A DNA stretch of 64,000 bases from contig NMRA01000018.1 in NCBI GenBank assembly GCA_002633005.1, positions 1,466,554 to 1,530,553 of the forward strand, written 5' to 3'. The notes below the pieces were generated by a model. The model worked only from the letters and a program-made list of their open reading frames with translations, was not told where the DNA came from and did no database searches. A program made the translations under genes and the position numbers. Below are positions 35,601-47,500 of the stretch, piece by piece (positions within the stretch are counted from its first letter, which is position 1; the number at the start of each line of letters is the position of its first letter). This DNA is from Phoronis australis. Its lineage: Eukaryota > Phoronida > Phoronidae.

Positions 35601-38541
35601 TGCTTGTAAGGAGTTTTCCTTTTTGAAAAAATTAGATATTGTTCATATTCTGGTCAACAATTATAACTGGTTAATTATCATGACTCTCTAAGTATACATC
35701 AACAGTCAACCATTGTCACAATGGTTAGGAAACGTCTTCCTAAATTAAAATTGAGCACTTGTCAATTAGAACTACATGGCATTCTTAGAATACTACAATT
35801 GTTTTCAAAGAATCCTTAGTAATTGTTTATTAAGTTCTCCTATTACCTGAATTAGCAAACAAGGGCATTAAGGAAATTAAATTACCTAATAATGCAAGTG
35901 TTTCAGTTGGCAATGTAAGCCTGTACATATGTGGTTGAGATCTCACCCACTGAAGCCACAGACTATATCTGAAACCCATGAAGATAATGCAGTCACTGAC
36001 TACTGTCATTATCAGAATTATAAAAGTTTATTATAACTTTACATAATACCAATATGACTGCATACTTATCACTGACAACAGCATTCCATCTTGGACAGTG
36101 GCTAGTAATCTGAAAATACATGTGGATTCAAATTATGTCTGACACTTGTCAGTCAGTGTCACCTGTCAATCACAGGGGCTGAGCCCCTGGAGTAAGTGGT
36201 TGCTGTTTGTCATCTGGGTATACTCATTTGATGAGCTGCACTTGATCCCATTGCATTGTCATGGTTACTTGTGAGGTGGCCAAGTGAGTGATCCTTGGGG
36301 TCCTCATACAAAGCTCTGAGCTCTGGAGAGACAGTCTACCTTATTGAGTGATGCTTAAAAGCAGTTGTATAGTCATAATGACAGTTGCAAGGAAGGTTGG
36401 AGACTTGAAGGCAACTGAAATCTTGTACAATTACTAGTTGTATACAAGGTGAGAAATTACATTAATGTTTGAATTGTCGAGTTTTCTTTATGATGGGTCC
36501 CCACTCCTCTGTCTTGTGAAAGGCATGGTGTGGACAGATTATAAGAGATTTACAATTATTCACTAAGTCCAGGTTTAAATTGCATTTCAAGATGTGCCAA
36601 AAGCTGATGTGGTCCATCAACTAGCACATTGATTTGCTTGAACAAAATCATTAGTGCTGTCGTTAAAGCCACTAAGTTGGATTACATTGAGTTGGCTGTC
36701 GTAGATTGAGCGACTCTCTTAATTGGGCGTATTGCATGCGGTATACTTCTGAGCTAATTACGCTTTTACCTACCCGTCAGCAATTTCCCTGAAAATACGG
36801 GGGTCCACCTCAGATAACCTTAATGGCCACATTCTCTTTCAAAGCCAGATTAACTGCCTCTTCCAATTTACATTGACTGTGAAAGGGTTCACTCTTTGGG
36901 TGGAAACTCAGTACAAAAGGAACCATCTTAGCTGTGAAACTCTTCAGAAGTGCTATTGGTTTTATTGAGATTTATAGTACTGTAATATACAGTCTAAAGG
37001 GTTGTTTATTCAATTTTAATTCAAATTCAATGAAATAAGCAAAACCCCTACAAAAGGATTGTCATGGTAAAAGGGTAAGTCTGACTCACTCAGGGTCCCA
37101 CATTTTGAGAACTAGTTTCCTGTACTGAATAACAAGCATCAAACTGGTTCTGGGACCATTGTAAGTAACTATTGCCTTAAACAGTTTTCGACTTTTTCCG
37201 AGAATCTTCCAACAAATGGATGCCATTTAACTATGCTTACTCTTTAAATATAAGTTAATCTTGCTGACTTTCATAAAGGGTATATAGGTATACCATCCCA
37301 AATATAGTCAATACCCAATTGTCAAAACCATACTTGAGTGTGTTGGAAGGAGTGTCATTATCGCACCGTAGACTACATATAAGATAAAGTCTGAGAAAGT
37401 GTAACACGTCAAGAAGGTTGCCTGTGAGCTCCACATGTACATAGCACCTATGGTTATTCAATTTTAGAGTGAAATTCCCTTTAAATGAATACAGATCTTC
37501 AATCGATTCTCTGTGTCTGGTACAAAACAAAAACAAAAAGGAAGAAAAGCTTGCCATTCACACATGTATTCCAAAATAATAGCCATATCATGGCCTCAAA
37601 TTTGTACTCTATGTACCTTTACGTTTTTATATTTTTCATGCCATGCTTTACTAAATTTTCATTGAGGCCATTGTAGGGGTGTTAGACTGTCTGACATGAC
37701 TATTCTCACGAACTTCAGTAATATATAAGTGAGGTCATGCCATGATGATACATAACTCTGCATTTCATGGTTAAGTACTCCCCTCCAGGGTATAACATTT
37801 GTCTCCACACATCAAACGCAACACAATGCGGCTGTAGTTAAGGGGGCATGTCACGCTTATGTTTGAAGCTGCATTTCAAGCTGATTAAAACAAAAATCAA
37901 ATTTGACTTTTTACTCTCATAAAATCGGTCTCGTATACTATTGGTTACCATGATGGGATTCTATTTTCTTTACTGAAACCATTGTCCACTCAAGAAAATG
38001 TTTCAGTGTTCTAGCTTTATTGAGATCAAAGTCACCAACCCTGAAATTGCAAATTTAAAAATGGCTCATGTATGCATTATCTGTAACTTGAGTTGCATGT
38101 TCATTTGCCGAAAATTCAGCGTGGTAATGTTTTTAGAACCCAAAGTGATTCGACAGCTAAACAGTGAGGAAATGCCCCTTTAAGTGATATTTCCGCTGCC
38201 GGGTTTTGCTGTGTTATGATAAGGGAGAACCTATACAGTCCTAACTCCCCAGTTCACCCATCTGATAGACAGATCTGGGTTGATTGATGGCTTGTCAATA
38301 TATATCTAGAAACCTGCCATCATGGCAATGTTGGGATGGGTTATTTAATTGTGCATAAATGAGTGTCCTCCATTTGAATATTTGGTCTGCTGGGAAGTAC
38401 GCCATTGATTACAGGAGTTGAATCAACGTGACAAGTTAATGCAATGTTCTTGAAGTACTAAGGTAAAATGGAAGTTGTTTTTGATTAATATTTAAATCTT
38501 TGGGGAATATTGTTTACTTTGGTATATATGTTGTGTGTCCG

Positions 38542-38591
<50 letters not shown>

Positions 38592-41500
38592 GTGTGTGTG
38601 TGTGTGTGCGTGCGTGTATTGATATTTCATCAGTTGCACTTTAACTTTGCACACATCAGGCACTTCATGACTGATTTCGCAACCAACGACTATAAGGTGC
38701 CTTTTACACTATGGAGGTGAAGTACCCTATGCGCCCTAATAAACACCCATGCCCCTATAAGCACCCCCGGAATTTGTAGACCACGAACCTTGCCGCTATG
38801 TCAGTATTTAGCCGTGACTATACACTTCAAACTTCCACAGTGCTTCAAAAAGAACGCTGAAGTTTTGCTGATCTTGCGAGGAACGTGTCAGGTCCAGACG
38901 CAGCGTACTTTTCTACGGGATTGTATTGTATCTTTCCCAAACAGATCTTCTCCCTCAACAGGAATCTAGACTTCTTAGTACACGGGAAAACCGTGAATCG
39001 AAGCCTGCTACTCTGGCAAATGAACTCTGATGACGCACGCGCTCAATCACTCGGCAAAAACACGAAGACGAATTTCAAAACAAACGTAATGTGACAACAA
39101 CATGTGTGTTCAGCTCCAGATTTTTCTTGTGTATAAAGTCTTTTTCAGTGCAGCGTGGAATATGTTGCAAGAAGTTTATTGCGTTCAATCCACCATCTTT
39201 TTGGTCACATCACGTGACCTAATGAATATAAGTCCGAAAAGATTTCTGCCCCCGACCGGGATTTTTCTTGTGTTGTGGGGTGCGATCTAGCGCAGATTTG
39301 GACTTAATCTGCGGTTAGACTCCATAGGAACTTAAAAATCTTAGGGACGCTATTTGGAAAACTTAAGGAGGAATTCAGGTAATTTGTTGAGTCGAAACTA
39401 TTTTTATTCAAGAATTCAAGTTGCCAGGCAGCGACGCATCAGTCGGCAAGTTTTCGGTCTGAGATTTCTGCATAATTTTCTGCAAAAGGATTGTAATAAT
39501 AACGAAGTTTGATAGTAATGCACCACAGTTTTGTGGAAAGTGTGTCATAGGTTACGTGCAGAATGTTTATTTGATGAATCTTAGCTTCCGATTTCACCCG
39601 TTTCGGAGAATAGGGTTCAACCGCCTTAGGCTACAATAAGTGCCCTCTCCCGCACTTATTAGGGAGAATACGGTAACTTTTTTCTTGACCAGAAAAATTG
39701 ACCCAATGCGAAAGGTGATTTTAAAGGTCTAAATTTAGGACAGTACTAGCGAGTGAACCAAAGTTTCCGATTACGTAAGCGCAATACGAAAGGTTTAGTA
39801 TTTTCCTCGACCATCCAAAATTGTCTTGCCACTTCAATCGGAGGTTTTCTCGCCATTTCGTGCTTCAACTGCTTTAGTGTGCAACAATTAAGTAAATATG
39901 TCTCAAACCTACAAACTACAACATTCACCCTAATAAGTGCCCAGGGCGCTTAGAAAAATTTGTTTCAGGTCTCCGAAACAGGTGAAATCGTAAGCTAGGA
40001 TTCATCGAATTTATGCTCTGTGATGCATCTGTAACCTGTGACAGGCTTTCTACAAAATGTACTGCATTGCTATCAAATTTCGTCGTAAAATTATGATCAT
40101 TTTTCAGAAAATTGTGCTGAAATCCCAGGGCGAAAACTCGGTGACTGATGCGTCGCTGCCTCGCGATCGTCGATAGGGCAACTTGAATTCTTGAATAAAA
40201 ATTCAAGTTTCGACTCAACAAATTACCTGAAGTCCTTAAGTTTTCAAAATAGCGTCCCTAAGTTTTTGTTCCTGTGGAGTCGGGATTAACTTCAGATTAA
40301 GTCCAAATCTGCGTTAGTTCGTACCCTGCAACGCGAGAAAAATCTCTGGACGAACACACCTGTTGTTGTCACGTGACGTTTGTTTTGAAGTTTGTCTGCA
40401 TGTGTGTGAGTGAGGAAGCGTGTGCGTGTCACCAGAATTCATTTGCCAAAGTAAATACATTGTAGGTGTGCATTGTAACTAAAGAAATTGACACAAGCAG
40501 TAAAGCAGAACATGTTTAATTTAGCATTTGCTGGTCTCATCTGCCAGGTGACTGGATGCGTGACAGCTCTAACTGTTATTTTCTGGGAGAGTCGGAGTGT
40601 AAGGATGTGAAAGTGTAGGTCATTTAATTTAACTTTAAAAACACCAGTTATGATTAATTAAATAATTCCTTTTAAAAACAACGCATAAGTTTTTTATGGT
40701 ATTGGTTACTTTCGGAAATTAATGGCAATATTTATTTCTTGCCGATGCTGTGCTACCCATTTCATGAATAGATAGTTCCCAAAGACTATTGTCTTCGATG
40801 ACAGGTGCATGTATGTAATGTGCGCTAACCTTATTTTGTGGCCTCCACTCTACTGACTCGAATATCAAAAAAACTAACCTGTGTCAACCAGTAAAAGTGT
40901 ATATTTTCTGAAAGAAAAAAGATTAGAGAATATAAAAATATGTTTTATATTTATGTACCATTATTATTATTACGTTAACACCTTTTAAGTCAAAATTTCA
41001 TTTTTAAGAAAGGTACATTCATACCAAAATAACCCCTCCGTTGATTTCAGTAAAACCTTTTTTTGAATGAAAACTTCACCAGTTACCTCAAAAACTCTGA
41101 TAGGAATTTTTGATTGGTCCTTTTGTTTGACATCTATGACAAATAAAATCGCAAAACGTAGGGTACTTTTGTAAAAAATAGAAGTTGTTTTCGTCTTTGT
41201 TACGTTCCGACAAAACTAGGCCTTTTTAACAAAAATCCTAACAGTGTTTTTGAGATTGATGAATAGATATTAAGTTTGGAAAGTTTCAGCGAATTCTGCC
41301 AAGCCGTTTTCGAGAACTCGTGTTCCTAAGTTCAAATGAAGTCGATTTGTCTAAGCCGACAAAAAGCTGATTAAACTGGGACGAATGAAAATTTCAAAGT
41401 CTTTGGTTAATTATTTGGTAAAAACTTGTTTTCAGTAAATATAACCTAAACATGCGTTAACCATGTTAGCTATTTCAACATTCACTCGCAATGTCAACTG

Positions 41501-44500
41501 AATTTGCAGTGCGTAATTAACTTAATTGTCATTAAAACGTACCGTCCCTAGCCATTAGCTTTGACCACCTGTGACCTACTTAAAAGTAGGTCACAGCCTA
41601 TGTAAAAGTAGGTCACAACCTACTTAAAAGTAGGTCAGATTTCATTGTTATTAACATAGTCCGTATATGCCATGAGACTGACACGAAACCAAGTAAGAAA
41701 TGGATAACAAAAATCAAGTTGGTGGTTAAAGTATGACCACAGAGGCATGAGGTGACTCGTAGCATTCGTTCTAAACGGTCGCATGCACGTAAAATTGGCC
41801 AATTTTTGTGAATAAGGTTTGAGATATCCTTAAGTTTTTTTTATTAGTCTTCGATTCATGGTTTTCATGTTGATTCCTGTTGAGGGAGAAGATCTGTACG
41901 GGAAGGATACAATCCCGTTGACAAGTACGCTGCGTCTGTTCTGAAAAGTCAGACCATAAGTGGGACACTCTCCTTAGTTGCAAGATCATCAAAACTTGCG
42001 TTCTTTCTGAAGCACGGTGGAAGTTTGAAGCATATAGTCATGGCTATAGATACCGACATAGCGGTGAGGCTCATGGTCTACAAATTCCTCGCACAATGGT
42101 TTTTTCAGGACTGTCAGATCTTAATGTTAAATTGAAGATATTACTGTAGAATTTTAGAAATGTAGGTATGACATTTTTCGCATGTACATGCTCATTGAGT
42201 GGACGCTTCTTTTAGCGAAGTCTGAAAATGCCTGGGGGGTGCTTATAGGGGCATGGGCGCTTGTTTGGGCTAATACGGTAACTGGTTACCAGAAGAAGCT
42301 CAGAGGTTTTAATCAAGAGTTTGGAGAGAGTCACTGATTCAAGCTAATCTCAGTGGAAAAGATCGCTACAGTAACATCTCCTGTTTAGTACAGTGAAGCC
42401 TTAAAATTAGGACAGTGGAATGTTAGTACAGTCACTTGATAAAAGTGACAGTTTGTGATGGTAGACTATTCAGTTTGATATAAAATATAGTGTCAGGGCT
42501 AACTCTACTGCAAAAGTAGTTGTAGGATTTTATTAGAGATGAGTGTTAGTGATAAATGCTGCCTGTTCGTAGTAACTTTCTTTCTCGCCCATTTTAGACA
42601 CTAAAACTAAATTCCTCATTGAAAATCAATTGTTTGAGTGGCAAAAAAATTGGGTAACTATTCAATTGATGTTCCTTTGTTATGTCCCAAGTGTATTGTG
42701 TAACCTACCTGAGCAACACAGTGGGACAACTTGACTTGTGGGCACCACCATACAATTAGAGCGCTTATCTGAGAGTGATCTAAATACTCCCAAAGAATGC
42801 ACTGAAATTTGAATGGGGAAATCTTTATGAGTTACTTTACCATGCAGGGATTGAGGACTACAGTGCCTCTGTATATACTAACTCATTTCTGATCAACTTC
42901 ATTGTTAATTATCTTTTCACAAGGTGTGTAAACTGTATATATACTCAAGAGCAAATATGGTGTTTCAAAACTTAGTCCTAGAAAAGGAACCTGTTTAGAC
43001 TTGGGTTCTATCATGATTGTGTGTCATTGGTTCTTGGTGTTTCCAAAAAAAGTTCTCTACAGTAAGGTGTTCGGTCTCCGACTACTTGAAAGTTTTGTTA
43101 TGTGTGTGACATTCAAGAGAATTATTGGTGTTAGTGACTGCATGATTGTCCTGACAACGAACTGATTAACCTTGAACTGATAAGACTTATAAACTATAAT
43201 GTTATTTTAAAAGAATCTACGCTAAACAAAGTGCATTTGTATTCATTGAGTACTTGTAAATGTGAACACAAAAAACTGCAAATGGGTGACCTTTGCACTA
43301 ATCACGTACCTCGTGGGCTCGCATGCCCCATGTCATGCAGTGTTATTCCCCAACACCACATCACAATATGTAGTGGACACGGCTCAGTGATTTGTGGCAG
43401 ATCATTTTCGCCACAAAACTCATTCTGAAGAATGTTTGGCTATTAACCTGCTTACTTCGTGGTCGCTATATGTTGTGTTTCTACCTAATTTGGCCAAGCA
43501 ATCACAGAGATAATAAATTAGCCTACAAGTTCCACTTTAACACTATTTTGTGCTGTTTTTATTGTTTGAAAATGATCAGGCCAAGATGCCTTCTATACTA
43601 CCATTAAAGCCATCACACTTGGCAGTATTGTCAAGAGTAACCTATACCAGATGTTGAATAAAATGAAAATAAAACAATTTAAAAATACGTCAACAGGATT
43701 TTTTAAACATTTATGTCAAACGAAATTTGGTCATGTCATTGATACAGCTGTTTTGCTGTAAAGGAATCTTTCTTTTTGCTAAATTTTACTCAAAAGACAT
43801 GATCATATGACACAATTAATAACAGATTGTTAAAAATAAAAAAGTTATAAACGCTGCAGACTTTCTACTTCCAAAAGATAAGTTAAAATTTAGAATGCTT
43901 TAGATATTTGGCTAAACTACAGACTTGTGGATAAGGTCCTATGCAACCTTAGAGACTGTCCTGTATGTGATCAGAGGATGAACAGTCTGACAGAGCTTCA
44001 TTTGGCGAAATCAACTTTATCAGGGAGCACAGTATATTAGTGACGATGAAAGCAGTGAACCCCTCTTAGATGATAATGCTCTTATCACCGTTAATAATGC
44101 AGACGACGAAATCGGGGACCACGACATCAACGGTGATGTCGTCTCCAAAGATGATGACATTGGCTGCACTTAATTAACCTCGCCAGTTGAGCCTCGGTCA
44201 ATTGGCTAAGACATCTGATTGGTCTCTAAGTCAGAAGTTGTCTTAGCTGGTTGACCCAGCTGAGGCAAAGGCATTCAAAATTCGAGAATAGTGAGTTGTA
44301 ATGAGAAATGGCTGACGTATTACTTCAAAATTAAGACCGTCAACGATTATTTGAAAAGCGTCATCACAATGCCACCTTGTGCCTTATTTCACCCTAAAAC
44401 AATAGGCCTCAAGGTTTTCACTAGATAAATAGATATGTGTGATACTAATGTTGAAATGACGCGTCATGTGACTTGTTAAGCGTGCATATGGTAGACCAAG

Positions 44501-47500
44501 AAAAGAGCAGCAAGGAATCAGCCAATCAAATCAGATTGGTAGATCTGGAATAACTCGGGAATGGCAATTTAGAGGGAGAAAGGGATGGATGGCATAATGC
44601 AGATATTGCTTAATGAGATGTATGTACACAAACCAAATTCGTCAAGGTATGCCAGAGATACTGCATGAGAAACCAATCAATGATAAAAAAGTCATTGGAA
44701 AATGCCAAATAATTTGAGAATGAAATATTGTATTGGGAAACACCTCAGTTAGCCTTTGACGAGATCTATTTACACATCAAATTTCAACTGAATACCTTTG
44801 AGGTTGTTATAAGGAACATAAAAAAATCATGGCCACATTTTTCCGACAAACTTGCGAACATCATGGCCCGGTCTCCAATCTCCGTACTCAGACTCGAATC
44901 ATGCTCAAACTCACACTTCATACTCAACTTGAGTACAGACTCAGCTTTGGTGTATTCAATGTCATACTCGAAAAATCTGTACTCGAAATTTCGAGCACGT
45001 ACTCAGTTTTCGAGTGTACTCGAACTGAAGTGTATCTCATCTATATTTCGAGTACGATTTTGAGTAAAAATTCGGAGTCTATGCTCAAATTTCAAGTTTG
45101 GTGTAGCAGTGTGCTTGAAATCGTACTCGAAAATAAATACGAGCCAGAGAACAAAATATCGAAAGGGAACCAAGAAACACAGCAAATCTAAAAAAATAAA
45201 TCCTCTTACCGTATCTCAGCACTTCAATTTCAGTTCAGAGATAATAGTTTTCATCTTAAATCTTCTTATTCTTCACCTTATTAACCCGCCGTATCACTGT
45301 ATGTTATGGCCGCCATTCTACCTCTACAATTCCTGGCAACAGGCGCATTGTAATCCCTTGTCGGCGAGTCATAACAAGCGTCGAAAGCAGTTGTGGGAAA
45401 AGTCGTGTGAGAAGTTTGTGCTGCCCTTATTTCGGTATGTGTGCCTACGTTTTGTAGGGTTTCCAAAAGACGAGGAGGGGAGGGAAGTTAAAAAAAGTTC
45501 GCTTCCCTGTCAGGTACATTTCTCATCATAACTTAGTCATCTATAATTCCTCAATCCCCAAATGGAATTCCAGATTTTGTTTGCCGATTTCTAAGTAGAC
45601 GTCTCGTCCCGTTCACTGCCACTGGTGAACTCTGAATGCCTGCACAAGTATTGTTTTTTAACTCACGTGCCAAATGTCAACTCACTTGATACATCCCGGT
45701 AAAATACAAAGATACAGTATCAAAGTTTGACATCAGCGTAGGCCTACACAGCAATGGGTTTTATGTCAAGACTAAATTAGCAACAGAGATGTGATGTGAT
45801 AAGCTGTTACAAATTTCTTTTAAAAGACGTTTTCGGGACTGGGTGAGGAACTCAAGAAGTGAAGCTTAATAATTGCCAAATGTATCAAAGAAATGGCATA
45901 AGAATATTTATTGAAACTAAAAAATGAATAACAGTTACAGAACACTCAGAATTCCACGTTATAGACATACTCTTGTAATTGTAGCGACAGCAGACGATAA
46001 TGTAGGCCTAGTTCTTGGGGTGGTCTATTCCAATAGGGAGCGATGAATCAGCGCGGCTTTGCGTGATTTTGCATTTCACATCATAAAGAGTTCCATAGCA
46101 ACTCGAGTATGAATGTCAGATTTGAGTACGTTTGGAGTCTACTCGAAATACGACATTAGATACGCTTTTTTGAGTACGACTCCAGTGAGCACGATTTTGA
46201 GTATGAAATCTCGAGTATGAGTATGAGTCTGAGTACGGAGATTGGAGACCGGGCCCATATCTCAGAAATGACTGATCGCGTTCATATGAAACTTTCAGAT
46301 GCGATGCTTCTCCAAACCATTGTTAGAAATTGATTTAAAAAATATCCACTTTTGTATGAGAGGCTTTCAAAAAATAAAAGTTTATGATTTTTATGAAAAA
46401 AGCTTAAAACTTACATAAAATGAAAATGAAATGAAAATGAAATGAAAATTTAGAAAACTGTGACAGCGTTTCTGTGATTTTATCTTGAACATTTCTATCA
46501 AATGAAATTTGGTTGTGTTATTGATACCGTGGTTTTGTTATGGATGTACCCTTCTTTTTTACTAAATTTTATTATACATGGGCACTTGACCTAATTAATA
46601 GCAGAGTGGTTTAAAGTGAAAACTTAAAATCTACAGGATTTCTACTTCCAGAAAATATATACTTTTGCTGAGTTAAAATCTATAGTTTTATAGACATTTG
46701 GCTACATGCTTCGACAAAATTAGGAAATTAGGTCCTACATAACTTAAACAGAGCTAGGGCTGAAACATGGCTACCACAGCGCCATCTTTGATCTGATTTT
46801 GCCCCAAGGCAGATACACGGTGCATATTAATTTCATGTCACAAGCAGAAAACAAAACAAGTAAAGAAAGCACTCTGAGCGATCCTTGACGAAATCAACTG
46901 TCACTTTTTATTCAATATTATGGAAAAATTTTGATCTTGATATAGACTCAAACTCGGTCTCAGGGTTAGCAATCCTATTCACGTATTTCACGAAAGCGCC
47001 GTCTTCCCGCGCCATCTTTAAATACTGATCGAAAACGAGGCACATTGATAAAACCTCTTGAGTGGTCGTCAGCTGGCCTTGATGGTGTACTGTGCAGTGC
47101 CTGAACGTACCAATTCCAACCCGTCGGTATCCTTCCCAGGGATATACTTATCCACTCGTTCAGTCGCCAATGCGAGTAAAAATGGTGCTGGGCGAGTAGA
47201 AGTTGACTTGCCGGTCGCCCAGGTAGCGAGCGAATTTCAAAGCGCAAAAGCACTATATCTCGTTTCCCAGATGAATATGAATAATTTTCCTCCTCCTTGT
47301 GCTGTTTTTATCATGAATTTAAGGTTCAGTTTGGTCATCGTGTCGATGCTACGGCAGTAAAAAACATCGGCGCAGTGCGACCCTACCGATTCAGTACATG
47401 TCACCCGTTACACGATTCGTCAAAAAAAATCACAGTGTGTGGTCGTGCACAAAGAATTTGTGGACTAGTCCGAAACGAAGAAAAGGGGAGAAAGGTGGAA

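Larger units (their letters stand above)
39917..42280 (-). mobile_element. TACCGTATT-ended TIR element, copy 2 (inverted, split by an insert)
   Basis: On the + strand it starts with a worn end (TACAACATTCACCCTAATAA) and finishes GGGCTAATACGGTA. The right half of the element appears at 39917-40420 and the left half at 41830-42280, both as complements of copy 1. About 1.4 kb of other sequence (40420-41830) lies between them, including an AGGTCA-bearing repeat and a partial TAAGGTTATGTAG element. Confidence 0.75.
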
